From: Candidatus Stahliibacteriota bacterium
GTDB lineage: Bacteria; Hydrothermota; UBA3072
Assembly (NCBI GenBank): GCA_030668705.1
Contig: DAOVFB010000007.1
Location: 1 to 33,275 of the forward strand
Length of the DNA stretch: 33,275 bases
Reading direction: 5' to 3'
Below are positions 15,508 to 24,176 of the stretch, piece after piece. A program made the position numbers and the translations under genes. Each line of letters opens with the position of its first letter. The stretch's first letter is position 1. The notes beneath the pieces were generated by a model, which saw only the letters and a program-made list of their open reading frames with translations, was not told where the DNA came from and ran no database searches.

Positions 15508-16616
15508 TGGTCTACCTTGTCGGTATACTCATTTTCTTTATTCTCTTAATACTTGGGCTTTCTCTTTTTAGGGTTCCTAAAAAGAAGGTGGATCCAGCGA
15601 AATATATAAAGGGTCTTGAAACAATGGTTGATGGAAAAACAGATGAGGCAATCGACATACTTAAAAACGTGATTGAAAAAGATACATCGAATACGGGAGC
15701 CTACCTTCGTTTAGGAAACTTGCTAAGAGAAAAGGGACTTATTAGTTCCGCTATAAAGATACATAAGAACCTATCTGTGAATCCCGAATTATCTGCAAGC
15801 GAAAAGGAAGAGGTCAATAAGGCCTTAGTAAAAGATTATCTTGAATCCAAGGAATGGAGGAAAGCACTACCAATTTATGAGCCTTTATATAAAAAGAACC
15901 CGAAAGATAAAGAACTTGCTATTGGTTTGCTCCTGTTGTACGAAAAGCAAGAGAAATGGGATAATGCTTATAATATAGCAAAAAAAATATATACGAAGGG
16001 AAAGAGTCTTGCGAATTATGCCACTCATATAGCCTCTCTACTTATCGGAAGGGATAACCAGAAAGCGAGGAAATTTATCAACTTTGGGTTAAAGGCAAAC
16101 ATATCATATGCACATTTTTTATATGGAAAGTTGCTGATTGAAGATGGAAAAGAGAACAACGGTATCGAACATCTTGAGAAAAGCATTTCTATTGACCCGG
16201 AACGGGCGTATCTATACCTCCCCTTACTTGAAGAGTATATGTTTAAGAGAGGTGAATTCAGCATACTCGAACCATATCTGAAGAATCTTGTCTCGGAGAA
16301 TCCTGAAAACTGGGAAATTCTCAATTCTTATATATCCATCCTCAAGAAAAAGGGAGATAGCGACAGAGTAGAAGAAATCCTTGATGAGGCTATTCCAAAT
16401 CTCAATATAGACAGTCCAGAGGCACTTGGATCAATAGCATCTGCATATAGTGGAGTAGATACCGATAAGATGAGTGAATATGTATTAAAAATGCAGCGCC
16501 TTTTAACAAAAACTAAACGGTTTAAGTGTCCGGAGTGTGGCAATGAATTCAAAGAGTTTAGCTGGAAATGTTCTTCTTGCGGTTCTCTTGGGACTATCCA
16601 TCGGGTGTGGAATTAA
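15507..16616 (+). CDS. lapB: LapB-like TPR protein with C-terminal rubredoxin-type zinc ribbon
   Basis: A 369-residue homologue of LapB/YciM. It has a single N-terminal TM anchor (about 3-20), then tetratricopeptide repeats through about 330, then a metal-binding ribbon with Cys341, Cys344, Cys355 and Cys358 ('CPECG...CSSCG'). In E. coli the same architecture docks FtsH and controls LpxC degradation, balancing LPS and phospholipid. The adjacent LapA supports the assignment. The C-terminal 74 nt are overprinted by the start of the following lipoprotein gene in another frame. Confidence 0.9.
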   Translation: MVYLVGILIFFILLILGLSLFRVPKKKVDPAKYIKGLETMVDGKTDEAIDILKNVIEKDTSNTGAYLRLGNLLREKGLISSAIKIHKNLSVNPELSASEKEEVNKALVKDYLESKEWRKALPIYEPLYKKNPKDKELAIGLLLLYEKQEKWDNAYNIAKKIYTKGKSLANYATHIASLLIGRDNQKARKFINFGLKANISYAHFLYGKLLIEDGKENNGIEHLEKSISIDPERAYLYLPLLEEYMFKRGEFSILEPYLKNLVSENPENWEILNSYISILKKKGDSDRVEEILDEAIPNLNIDSPEALGSIASAYSGVDTDKMSEYVLKMQRLLTKTKRFKCPECGNEFKEFSWKCSSCGSLGTIHRVWN

Positions 16617-16995
16617 TAATCCAGAACCTGCTCCTGGAACTATCCTGGGCTCAGGACTTATAGAAGTTCCAAGTTATGAGTCTAGAGACTATTCTTTTTC
16701 TACAGGAGGGGAATCTTACGGTTATATAGAGTTCTCGTATGAGAAATATTCCACCTGGGAGAAAGTCGAAATATCTGCTCCCTATGGAATTCAATTTGGC
16801 ACTGGTAATACGGCTCCTGCAACCGGTTATGGGTTGTTTCCTCTGGATGTTAAACTTTCCTCTTCTTATTTCTTTATGCCTGATTCCACACATTATGGAT
16901 ATCTTGAGATAATCAGTCGCTCCACCAATTCATCCGCCACTATTGGTTTTGACTGGATAATTCAAACAGAACCGGGCAATAGAGAATTTTACTGA
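16543..16995 (+). CDS. Small lipoprotein whose signal peptide overlaps the lapB 3' end
   Basis: A 150-residue predicted lipoprotein. The signal peptide 'NVLLAVLLGLSIGC' has its lipobox Cys at position 22. The mature part is 'GINNPEPAPGT...' followed by a beta-rich, Ser/Tyr/Gly-rich domain with no family I recognise. The ATG at 16543 has GGAG 7 nt upstream; a GTG at 16537 would add two residues. The first 74 nt lie inside lapB in a different frame, so the same DNA encodes the lapB zinc ribbon and this signal peptide. The clean lipobox and downstream coding run favour a real gene. It overlaps the next gene by one base (TGATG). Confidence 0.75.
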   Translation: MNSKSLAGNVLLAVLLGLSIGCGINNPEPAPGTILGSGLIEVPSYESRDYSFSTGGESYGYIEFSYEKYSTWEKVEISAPYGIQFGTGNTAPATGYGLFPLDVKLSSSYFFMPDSTHYGYLEIISRSTNSSATIGFDWIIQTEPGNREFY

Positions 16996-17636
16996 TGAAA
17001 CTACTTTTTATTCTACTCCTAATAAGTAGCACGCCAGAGGCCGCAAGAATAAAATACCACAAAGCCATAAGAACCGAGAATCCTCTTGAAGCTATAGAAT
17101 ATTATCGTCAGATAATCAATGACGCACCCAAAACCTCCTATGCTGATTCGTCCCTCTTTAGAATTGGGATGTTTTATTATCTCATAGGCGACTATGACCA
17201 GACGATCAGCTCTCTGGAAATCATTTATAATAAAGGTCTTAAATCCTCCCTCTATAGGAAGGCTTGTTATTGGTTAGAGATAAGTTGGGAGAATTTGGGA
17301 GATACCACTAAAGCTTTAGAATTTGCTAAAATAGTTGAGAACTTAAAAGAAACAAAATCCATCAAAACTGACACTCTATTTAAATCTGAGAAAACAACAG
17401 TTAGCAATCAAGCGGCTTTATATACTGTTCAGTTAGGGGCCTATCGTGATATGGAATGGGCTGATTTATTCCTCGAACGATTAAAAGAACATAATTTAGA
17501 ATCCTATGTTATTGTGAAAGGTGAATATATACGGATCTGTTCAGGTAAATTTTCCACCAGAGCAGAAGCGGAAAGCTGGCTCATAGAACTTAATAATAGT
17601 GGATTTGACGGTTGGATTATCGAAGTTGAACCTTGA
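16995..17636 (+). CDS. Exported TPR and SPOR-domain protein
   Basis: 213 residues. A short signal-like hydrophobic start (MKLLFILLLISSTPEAA) is followed by two or three TPR-like helices ('NPLEAIEYYRQIINDAP', 'YADSSLFRIGMFYYLIGDYDQTISSL') and a C-terminal SPOR domain ('YTVQLGAYRDMEWADLFLERL' to 'GWIIEVEP', about 140-213). SPOR domains bind denuded peptidoglycan glycan strands, often at the septum, so a periplasmic cell-wall or division role is likely. It sits between the lipoprotein and mutS, overlapping both. Confidence 0.85.
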   Translation: MKLLFILLLISSTPEAARIKYHKAIRTENPLEAIEYYRQIINDAPKTSYADSSLFRIGMFYYLIGDYDQTISSLEIIYNKGLKSSLYRKACYWLEISWENLGDTTKALEFAKIVENLKETKSIKTDTLFKSEKTTVSNQAALYTVQLGAYRDMEWADLFLERLKEHNLESYVIVKGEYIRICSGKFSTRAEAESWLIELNNSGFDGWIIEVEP

Positions 17637-20167
17637 CCCCACTCCTTAAACAATATCTCGATATAAAAAAAGAATATAACGATGCAGTACTATTTTTTCA
17701 TATCGGGGATTTCTATGAAACTTTTTACGACGATGCAAAAATCACCTCTAAAACACTTGATATCACACTAACATCAAAACCAATGGGTGAGGGGCTAAGA
17801 GTCCCCCTTGCCGGTATTCCAATAAAGGCAGCAAATACTTATATAGACAAACTTGTGAAGGCTGGAAACAAAGTAGCCATTTGTGAGCAGACAGAAGACC
17901 CAAGGGTATCAAAGGGTCTTGTAAAAAGAGAGGTAGTTGAACTAATAACATCAGGAACAGTAATGCGCCCTTCCCTTCTCGAGGAAAAGGATAATAATTA
18001 TCTTGCCGCTGTTATTAAGTCAGGAAATACATATGGAATTGCTTTTTCTGATATTTCCACTGGAGAATTCCAGGCAGGAGAAGTCAAAAATATCCAGGAT
18101 GAACTAATCAGACTCGCCCCGAGGGAAATAATAATACCTGAAGGTATGGATATACCATTACCCAATGGAATACCAACAACAAAACTGGAAGCATATAAAT
18201 TCGAGATAGAATATGCCTTAAACACCATAAAAGAACACTTTGGCGTCATCACTACTGATGGCTTCGGACTCATAGAAGATTCTCCGGGTATAATGTCCGC
18301 TGGAGCACTTCTCTCCTATTTTTATGAAAATCAGAAAAGGGCTTTAAAACATATAAGTAAAATGTCCTTATTCAGCCCTCTAAGTAGTATGTTCCTCGAT
18401 GCAGCAACAATCAGAAATTTAGAGATAACTCAAAAAATGGGTGGGGAAAAGAAAGGTTCATTACTCTATACAATAGACACGACCATCACACCCATGGGGG
18501 GACGCCTTTTGAAAAAATGGATACTCTACCCTCTGATTGATATAGAAAAAATTAAAGAACGGCACGACGGTCTAGACGAATTAATATATAGGAGAGATAA
18601 GTTAAAACAAATCCGGGAAACTCTAAAAGAAGTTTATGATATTGAACGCATTACTGGACGTATATCTACAGACAGGGTTACTCCGAGAGAGCTCTTATCC
18701 CTGAAATATTCCCTCGTCGCCTCAAATAAATTAAAACGCATTCTCCATGACATCAACTCATCAATATTCGAGAGACAGGGTAATAAAATTAAGGAAATGG
18801 ATAGGATTATAAAACTCATAGACGAATCTATTGTTCCGGATCCACTGGTTAAGATAACTGAAGGCGGTATATTTAAAGAAGGATACAACAAAGAGCTGGA
18901 TAGAGTAAGAAATATTGCATCGCAGGGGAAAAAATGGGTCGTAAATCACGAGAAAGAACAGAAGAAAAGAACGGGTATTGATTCACTTAAAACCGGATAT
19001 AATTCAGTTTTCGGATATTATATCGAGGTTACTAAAGCAAACCTCAACAAAGTCCCTCCGAATTATATAAAGAAACAAACATTAACTAATTCTGAAAGAT
19101 TTATAACCGAGGAATTAAAAGAATTTGAGTCAGAAATACTCTCTTCAGAAGGCAAACAAAAGGAGATAGAATATACCCTCTTTAAGGATTTACAAAAGGA
19201 ACTCCAAAACTACATGAACGATTTTGAATCAATAGCAGATGCCATAGCCGTAATTGATATTATATGCGGATTCACGGAATTTGCTTTGAAAAATAATTAC
19301 AATCGGCCAGAAATAAATAGCGATAAAGGAATCTATATAAAGGATGGAAGACATCCAGTAGTAGAAATTCTATTGCCAAACCATGAGTTTATACCAAATG
19401 ATACTGAATTAACAGAGAGTGAACGAATTGTAATACTTACGGGTCCCAATATGGCAGGCAAATCAACCTACCTCCGACAGATAGCCGAGATAGTATTACT
19501 CGCACAGATAGGTTCTTATGTGCCAGCCGATGAATCAAAAATCGGTATAATTGATAGGATATTTACCCGGATTGGAGCCTCCGACGATCTCACCCGAGGG
19601 GTCTCAACCTTTTTAGCGGAAATGAATGAAACTGCTAACATTCTTAACAATGTTACGAGTAGAAGTCTTGTTCTCCTGGATGAGATTGGAAGGGGAACAA
19701 GTACTTATGATGGACTCGCAATTGCCTGGTCTGTTGTCGAATACCTCCACTCCCTACCAGAACCTCCCCTGGTTCTTTTTGCCACTCATTATCATGAGTT
19801 AACAGAATTAGAAGAGTTTTATGGAGAAGTGGTTAATTACAATGTAGCAGTAAGGGAAACTGAGGATGAAGTAATATTCGAAAGAAATGTGAAAAGAGGG
19901 TCTTCTGATAGGAGTTATGGTGTTGAGGTTGCAAGACTTGCTGGTCTACCAAAGGTGGTTATAGAAAGAGCAAAGGAACTTCTTGAAGACCTTAAGGAAG
20001 ATGAAAGAATAATAAGAAAACATCCACCAAAACAAAGACAATTAGAACTATTCGATAAAAATATCATACTTCTGGAAAAGATTCGCTCTCTTGACCCGGA
20101 AAGTATAACCCCGCTGGATGCTATCAATTTCCTGTATGAATTAAAAAAAACTTATGAGAATAACTAA
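17633..20167 (+). CDS. mutS: DNA mismatch repair protein MutS, TTG start
   Basis: An 844-residue MutS1 that recognises base mismatches and short loops and signals to MutL. The mismatch-wedge motif is Phe27-Tyr-Glu29 in 'FHIGDFYETF'. The connector, lever and clamp regions follow. The ATPase domain has Walker A 'GPNMAGKST' at about 604-612, Walker B 'VLLDEIGRGTSTYDG' near 680, and 'THYHEL' after it. The length fits MutS1 rather than MutS2. The start is TTG at 17633 overlapping the preceding TGA, with 'LTPLLKQYLDIK' matching family N-termini; no ATG gives a better start. Last gene of the plus-strand cluster; no mutL follows, and 62 bp separate it from the convergent acpS. Confidence 0.97.
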   Translation: MTPLLKQYLDIKKEYNDAVLFFHIGDFYETFYDDAKITSKTLDITLTSKPMGEGLRVPLAGIPIKAANTYIDKLVKAGNKVAICEQTEDPRVSKGLVKREVVELITSGTVMRPSLLEEKDNNYLAAVIKSGNTYGIAFSDISTGEFQAGEVKNIQDELIRLAPREIIIPEGMDIPLPNGIPTTKLEAYKFEIEYALNTIKEHFGVITTDGFGLIEDSPGIMSAGALLSYFYENQKRALKHISKMSLFSPLSSMFLDAATIRNLEITQKMGGEKKGSLLYTIDTTITPMGGRLLKKWILYPLIDIEKIKERHDGLDELIYRRDKLKQIRETLKEVYDIERITGRISTDRVTPRELLSLKYSLVASNKLKRILHDINSSIFERQGNKIKEMDRIIKLIDESIVPDPLVKITEGGIFKEGYNKELDRVRNIASQGKKWVVNHEKEQKKRTGIDSLKTGYNSVFGYYIEVTKANLNKVPPNYIKKQTLTNSERFITEELKEFESEILSSEGKQKEIEYTLFKDLQKELQNYMNDFESIADAIAVIDIICGFTEFALKNNYNRPEINSDKGIYIKDGRHPVVEILLPNHEFIPNDTELTESERIVILTGPNMAGKSTYLRQIAEIVLLAQIGSYVPADESKIGIIDRIFTRIGASDDLTRGVSTFLAEMNETANILNNVTSRSLVLLDEIGRGTSTYDGLAIAWSVVEYLHSLPEPPLVLFATHYHELTELEEFYGEVVNYNVAVRETEDEVIFERNVKRGSSDRSYGVEVARLAGLPKVVIERAKELLEDLKEDERIIRKHPPKQRQLELFDKNIILLEKIRSLDPESITPLDAINFLYELKKTYENN

Positions 20168-20229
20168 ATAAACACTTTAGTTTTACTTATATAATCTCCT
20201 GATATCCAACAAGTAGGCATATTGAAGTT

Positions 20230-20577
20230 CTATCTAGGTGTTAATACTACCAGAGCTATGCCCAGATCCTTGGTGTGGGATATTGAAAGGTTTATTTTAT
20301 ATTTCTTGATTTCTTTCTTCAGTCTTTCATCTATTATGCGGATACTTGGTTTTCCCCCTGACACAACCTCCAGGGCCTTCCATCCATAGGTGTGATTGTA
20401 GGATTTATAAAAGGATTCCTTTGCGGCAAATCTAACCGCGTAGCACTGATTTTTATTTCCTTTGCTCTCGCAGTATTCCTGTTCATCCTGGCTAAATACT
20501 CTATCAACAAATGTCTCCCCCCATCTATCAATCATTTCACCCATCCTCTCAATATCTACAATATCTACCCCTATCAT
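20230..20577 (-). CDS. acpS: Holo-[acyl-carrier-protein] synthase
   Basis: A 115-residue phosphopantetheinyl transferase that loads the 4'-phosphopantetheine arm from CoA onto acyl carrier protein. The Mg2+ ligands are Asp5 in 'MIGVDIVDIERM' and Glu54 in 'FAAKESFYKSY', spaced as in the E. coli enzyme, and 'LSISHTKDLGIALVVL' is the C-terminal motif. The ATG at 20575-20577 begins one base after the ftsB stop. A TTG start at 20589 would add four residues (MRSK) and overlap ftsB. Last gene of the eno-ftsB-acpS run. Confidence 0.94.
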   Translation of the reverse strand: MIGVDIVDIERMGEMIDRWGETFVDRVFSQDEQEYCESKGNKNQCYAVRFAAKESFYKSYNHTYGWKALEVVSGGKPSIRIIDERLKKEIKKYKINLSISHTKDLGIALVVLTPR

Positions 20578-20578
20578 C

Positions 20579-20905
20579 TTACTTCTCAATCTCTAAAATT
20601 ATGGTATCTCCTGGCTTCATCATACCCAATTTCTCGCGTGCGAATTTCTCAAGGAGAAAGGTATCCTGCTTTATCATCGAAAGTGAATCAGTCAGTGCCA
20701 TCCTTTCTTTTAAGAGTACCCTTTTCTCCTTTCGGAGAAGCACCTCTTTCCTTTTCAATCGAGTAATATTTATAAAACCATAGGAACCAAAAAGGAGATA
20801 ATAGAGATAACCCAGAAGAGCAAGGATTAGCAATAATTTCTTAATGTGTTTTTTCCACCAGGGTTTTCTACGAGAAAACTTCCTTGCCTCTGAAGACCGC
20901 CGCAT
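20579..20905 (-). CDS. ftsB: FtsB/DivIC-type septum formation initiator
   Basis: A 108-residue bitopic protein: basic cytoplasmic N-terminus ('[17 protein letters not shown]'), one TM helix (about 22-42), a coiled coil (about 50-85), then '[25 protein letters not shown]', the conserved FtsB/DivIC 'AR..L.M..PGE' tail. It acts in the FtsQLB divisome complex. The location directly after eno repeats the eno-ftsB arrangement of many bacteria. Its start lies inside the 3' end of eno (38-nt overlap), with GAGG 9 nt before the ATG. Confidence 0.9.
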   Translation of the reverse strand: MRRSSEARKFSRRKPWWKKHIKKLLLILALLGYLYYLLFGSYGFINITRLKRKEVLLRKEKRVLLKERMALTDSLSMIKQDTFLLEKFAREKLGMMKPGDTIILEIEK

Positions 20906-22139
20906 CTCCTAATTCCTCTTCGATTCTGAGTAACTCGTTGTACTTTTCCACCCTTTCACTCCTTGACAGTGAGCCACTTTTTATCTGGCCGGTATTCAAT
21001 CCTACTGCAAGATGAGCTATGGAAACATCTCCGGTTTCCCCTGAACGATGAGAGACCACCACTGTCCAACCATTCTCTTTTGTCATCATAATCGCCTCTA
21101 TTGTCTCTGTTACTGTTCCAATCTGGTTAAGTTTTATAAGAACTGAATTGGCAACATTCCTTTTTATTCCCTCTTTTATGATGGAAGTGTTAGTAACAAA
21201 GATATCATCCCCTACAATTTGTATTTTATTACCTAACTCCTCTGTGAGTAGTTTCCATCCATCCCAATCTCCCTCAGAAAGTCCATCCTCAATTGAAACT
21301 ATTGGATACTTTTTGACCCAGTCTTTATATATAGATATAAGGTTTTCTGAAGATATTTTACTACCTTCAAATTTATAATTCCCACCGTCGGAAAATTCGG
21401 ATGCAGCAGCATCAATAGCTATACCCACTTCCTCTCCAGGCTTATAACCCGCATCCTCTATAGCCCGACTAAGGAGATCGAGTGCCTCTTGATTAGAAGA
21501 AAGGTCGGGAGCAAAACCTCCCTCATCCCCCACTCCAATTGATAATCCTCCACTGGAGAGATTCTTCTTAAGTGTGTGGAAGATTTCACTGGCACATCGG
21601 ATTGAGTCTCTATAAGAGGAAAACCCAAAGGGCATTATCATAAATTCCTGAATATCGAGATTATTACCAGCATGTGCTCCACCATTTATGACATTACATT
21701 GAGGAACGGGGAGTACTACTGCATATACACCTCCTAAATATCTATATAGAGGTATTCCCAGAGAGTTACAAGCTACTTTTGCAACCGCAAGAGATACAGA
21801 AAGTATCGCATTAGCACCAAGTTTCTCTTTATTCTCTGTCCCATCCAGTTCACACATAATTTTATCAATCAACGCCTGATTTATGCAATCCTCTCCTATT
21901 ATCTCCTGTGCTATTATGTTATTGACATTGTTTACGGCTTTTAGAACTCCCTTACCTCCAAATCTTTTATCATCGCCATCCCTTAGTTCAAGTGCTTCCC
22001 TACTCCCCGTAGAGGCGCCTGATGGCACAGCTGCTCGTCCGATTATACCTGATTCTAACCTACATTCCGCTTCTATAGTTGGATTACCCCGAGAATCAAG
22101 GATTTCTCTTGCCTTTATGTCAACAATTATGTTTCCCAT
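20868..22139 (-). CDS. eno: Enolase (phosphopyruvate hydratase)
   Basis: A 423-residue glycolytic enzyme interconverting 2-phosphoglycerate and phosphoenolpyruvate. Hallmarks are '[14 protein letters not shown]', '[20 protein letters not shown]', '[19 protein letters not shown]', the Mg2+/active-site regions '[12 protein letters not shown]' and '[14 protein letters not shown]', '[12 protein letters not shown]', '[12 protein letters not shown]' with the catalytic lysine, and '[20 protein letters not shown]'. The start ATG at 22137-22139 has GGAGG about 6 nt upstream. The frame is open back to 22160, which would touch the tRNA, and is rejected. Only 20 bp separate the gene from the tRNA-Arg 3' end. 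Confidence 0.98.
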   Translation of the reverse strand: MGNIIVDIKAREILDSRGNPTIEAECRLESGIIGRAAVPSGASTGSREALELRDGDDKRFGGKGVLKAVNNVNNIIAQEIIGEDCINQALIDKIMCELDGTENKEKLGANAILSVSLAVAKVACNSLGIPLYRYLGGVYAVVLPVPQCNVINGGAHAGNNLDIQEFMIMPFGFSSYRDSIRCASEIFHTLKKNLSSGGLSIGVGDEGGFAPDLSSNQEALDLLSRAIEDAGYKPGEEVGIAIDAAASEFSDGGNYKFEGSKISSENLISIYKDWVKKYPIVSIEDGLSEGDWDGWKLLTEELGNKIQIVGDDIFVTNTSIIKEGIKRNVANSVLIKLNQIGTVTETIEAIMMTKENGWTVVVSHRSGETGDVSIAHLAVGLNTGQIKSGSLSRSERVEKYNELLRIEEELGDAAVFRGKEVFS

Positions 22140-22159
22140 CTCATCCTCCTTAAAACACA

Positions 22160-22233
22160 TACGCCCGAAAGGATTCGAACCTTCAACCCGCGGATCCGAA
22201 GTCCGCTACTCTATCCAGTTGAGCTACGGGCGC
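22160..22233 (-). tRNA. tRNA-Arg (anticodon TCG)
   Basis: A 74-nt cloverleaf on the minus strand. The acceptor GCGCCCG pairs with CGGGCGT (G1-U72 wobble), the anticodon stem is GCGGA/TCCGC with loop CTTCGGA, and the T-arm contains GGTTCGAATCC. Discriminator is A; CCA is not encoded. It reads CGA and probably other CGN codons. The eno Shine-Dalgarno site follows within 20 nt, leaving no room for a separate eno promoter. Confidence 0.96.
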
Positions 22234-22243
22234 ACATATCTAA

Positions 22244-22275
22244 TTGATAATGTTATCAACCGTCTTGTCTGTCAA
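22244..22275 (-). promoter_or_regulatory. Promoter of tRNA-Arg/eno with a palindrome over the -10
   Basis: Minus strand: TTGACA (22270-22275), 17 nt, CATTAT (22247-22252). The -10 lies within a 7-bp inverted repeat (TTGATAA and TTATCAA with a 2-nt gap, 22244-22259), which could be an operator or simply an AT-rich palindrome. Confidence 0.5.
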
Positions 22276-22404
22276 GGGTTCTGTAAATACAAAATACTAT
22301 GTTCTCTTCCCTTTAGAAAGGCATTTGTTTTCCATTTATTTAAGGTATATCTGTAAGGAACTTGTTCCAATCCAGAAGGAGTTTTACAATCCAGCCGTTC
22401 TGCA

Positions 22405-22547
22405 AAGATTAATAGATTTTGCTTTCTTCGACCAGTCTGTTATTTGTGCAAGAAAACGATATTCTCCTTTTCCTTCACTATTTACTATTTACACTTCCCT
22501 TGACAAATTGCCTTTAACCTGTCTGCTGACAGATAGATATGTGTTAA
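22405..22547. repeat. Dispersed ~140-bp repeat, copy 1
   Basis: A direct, diverged (visibly well over 75% identical) copy of 25908-26046. Shared blocks include 'gcaagaaaacgat', 'ttctccttttccttcacta' and 'cccttgacaaattgccttt'. This copy has an extra 'cctgtctgctgacagatag' segment; the other has an extra 'ttactattcaccat' segment. Both copies lie just 3' of a minus-strand gene (peroxiredoxin, hicA). No coding sequence is visible. Confidence 0.85.
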
Positions 22548-22592
22548 GCGACTCGAAGAGCAAGGTTACGAAGCAACCGCAGAGTCGTTAAC
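22543..22592. repeat. Nested imperfect palindrome 3' of the peroxiredoxin gene
   Basis: GTTAAGCGACTC (22543-22554) pairs with GAGTCGTTAAC (22582-22592) with a single bulged base. Inside are GGTT (22564-22567) and AACC (22575-22578). No T-tract follows on the minus strand, so it is not a classical terminator. It resembles the palindromes at 23357, 25746 and 31292 in layout. Confidence 0.55.
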
Positions 22593-22610
22593 AAAGGGCG
22601 CTTTTTTAGT

Positions 22611-23285
22611 TTATTTTCCTAATTTTTTATGACAGAGCCACCAGTCAAAACATTCAAACTCGCCTGCCTTGGCTTTTTCCAGTCTCTCTTTAGCGGTTTT
22701 TGCATCAGTTGCGGGCGGTATAATAACGTGATCGCCGACTATCTCATTATTGGGCCAATTTGCTGGCATGGCAACTTTGTTCTTATCAGATATCTGCATA
22801 GCTTCCACTACTCTTAATATCTCATCCATGTTCCTACCTAATTCTTGTGGATAATAGAGAATGATCCTTATCTTTGCCTCGGCATCTACCACAAATACTG
22901 CCCTCACAGTATTGGTTCCTTTTCCAGGATGAATAAGACCAAGTTTCTCAGCGACCGAACCAGTATCGGCAATTATTGGGAATTGAATTTCAACATCCAT
23001 ATTCTCTTTTATCCATTCTTCCCATTTGATATGAGCAAATACTTGGTCAACGCTGAGGCCAATTAAATCGCAATTCATAGCTTTGAACTTGTCGTATCTC
23101 TTTTGAAAGGCCACGAATTCAGTAGTGCACACGGGCGTGAAATCAGCTGGATGACTGAACAAAACAAACCACTTCCCTGCAAAATGGTTGGGGAGTTCCA
23201 TTTGTCCACGGGTTGTCTGCACTTTCATTTCTGGGAACTTATCCCCCAGAAGGGGGATACCTTTTTTTTCTATTGTGTTTTCCAT
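22611..23285 (-). CDS. Peroxiredoxin (Prx6-type, archaeal-like 3-Cys form)
   Basis: A 224-residue thiol peroxidase reducing H2O2 and organic peroxides. The active-site motif '[13 protein letters not shown]' has Pro46, Thr50 and peroxidatic Cys53. The C-terminal '[11 protein letters not shown]' gives Cys212 and Cys218, the spacing of the additional cysteines of archaeal-type Prx6 proteins. The start ATG 23283-23285 has GGAGG 8 nt upstream; the frame from 23306 includes that Shine-Dalgarno site and is rejected. Monocistronic, with its own promoter. The reductant partner is not encoded nearby. Confidence 0.93.
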   Translation of the reverse strand: MENTIEKKGIPLLGDKFPEMKVQTTRGQMELPNHFAGKWFVLFSHPADFTPVCTTEFVAFQKRYDKFKAMNCDLIGLSVDQVFAHIKWEEWIKENMDVEIQFPIIADTGSVAEKLGLIHPGKGTNTVRAVFVVDAEAKIRIILYYPQELGRNMDEILRVVEAMQISDKNKVAMPANWPNNEIVGDHVIIPPATDAKTAKERLEKAKAGEFECFDWWLCHKKLGK

Positions 23286-23325
23286 ATTATTCACCTCCAC
23301 TATCAAGTGATTTTATTCTTTTTAT

Positions 23326-23353
23326 AGTATATCATTATGCCGCCCGTAGTCAA
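23326..23353 (-). promoter_or_regulatory. Promoter of the peroxiredoxin gene
   Basis: Minus strand: TTGACT (23348-23353), 16 nt, TATACT (23326-23331), giving a leader of about 34 nt with a GGAGG site. Confidence 0.65.
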
Positions 23354-23356
23354 CGA

Positions 23357-23433
23357 TTTCATATAACACCCCTGGGGTAAAAGAAGTTCGGTGTAGGGAA
23401 TTTGGATGGAGCGAAGCATAGTCCTTTACACCG
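23357..23433. repeat. Imperfect palindrome of the intercassette family
   Basis: CGGTGTA (23389-23395) pairs with TACACCG (23427-23433) around 'aatttggatggagcgaagc', the core shared with 25781-25804 and 31312-31330. ACCCC/GGGGT at about 23367-23377 forms a second small hairpin, and 'taaaagaagttcgg' recurs as 'taaaagaagttgcg' near 31789. The remaining DNA to 23515 holds no gene that I can see. Confidence 0.55.
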
Positions 23434-23515
23434 TGGTAGCTGAAGTTGAGTAAAGAGCCGTATTGTATATCCATCGCGTATGTAGCAAGCAACATTTTAC
23501 TTGCATCATGAATTT

Positions 23516-24175
23516 TTATTTCAAAAAACTAATAGAAAATGCTGGAGAAAAATTCCCACGATTTACAACAAGAGAAAAGCAACTATTGAACCATTTGTAT
23601 TGAAAATTAATTCCCGAAATTATTTTTGGCGAGAATCCTAATAAAGCATTTGAAGAAATATTTTCAGGGAAACCACAATGCCCTATTTCACCCTGTATGC
23701 CGATATATGGCTGAAAATATTTCCCCCAGTGAAAGGGTTTGAGGATTTCAACATTTATATTTGTGAATGTATATTTATCAGATAATTCATAATAATACAT
23801 ATAGGAAAAAGAAAATCTCATCCTGAAATCTTTATTCTTCCATTCAAAATATTTTCCTATACCTAAACCTAAAAAAGTAAGACTATAGGGTTGCTTTTCG
23901 TCAGATAGGTCGGCAATATTGATTTCCCCAAAATATCTTTGGGGCAATCTGAATTTTAAAGAAAAGTTAGCCGTCGCCCCAATCCCTAACTCACCGAATC
24001 TGCCAGAAGACACTTTTAGACCCGTGCCGAGTTCTACCTTTCGTTTATCATTTTCACACAACCCTAAAGAACCGGAAGGCAGAGATAAACTACCAAGGTG
24101 ACTCAAATAACTGTGATGCGGCTCGGGATTTAGTATCGTAAACCATATCATTAATGCATTAAATAATCCCCACAT
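23516..24175 (-). CDS. Predicted outer-membrane beta-barrel-like protein
   Basis: A 219-residue protein of unrecognised family. After a hydrophobic N-terminus (MWGLFNALMIWFTILN) it alternates aromatic and glycine-rich strands such as 'LTFLGLGIGKYFEW', 'MRFSFSYMYYYEL', 'YFQPYIGIQGEIGHCG' and 'ISGINFQYKW', the look of an eight- to ten-strand barrel. It is the second gene of a pair: its ATG lies one base after the stop of the TolB-like lipoprotein gene. The weak signal peptide and lack of an aromatic C-terminal residue keep this a structural guess. Confidence 0.55.
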   Translation of the reverse strand: MWGLFNALMIWFTILNPEPHHSYLSHLGSLSLPSGSLGLCENDKRKVELGTGLKVSSGRFGELGIGATANFSLKFRLPQRYFGEINIADLSDEKQPYSLTFLGLGIGKYFEWKNKDFRMRFSFSYMYYYELSDKYTFTNINVEILKPFHWGKYFQPYIGIQGEIGHCGFPENISSNALLGFSPKIISGINFQYKWFNSCFSLVVNRGNFSPAFSISFLK

Positions 24176-24176
24176 A

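Noticed and set aside
21883-22356. Plus-strand ORF of 157 codons across enolase and tRNA-Arg
   Set aside because: Antisense to eno and the tRNA ('[24 protein letters not shown]' is the classic tRNA-antisense artefact).
22543-22592. Rho-independent terminator for the peroxiredoxin gene
   Set aside because: A strong stem is present, but no T-tract follows on the minus strand and the stem is long and bulged, closer to the other palindromic elements.
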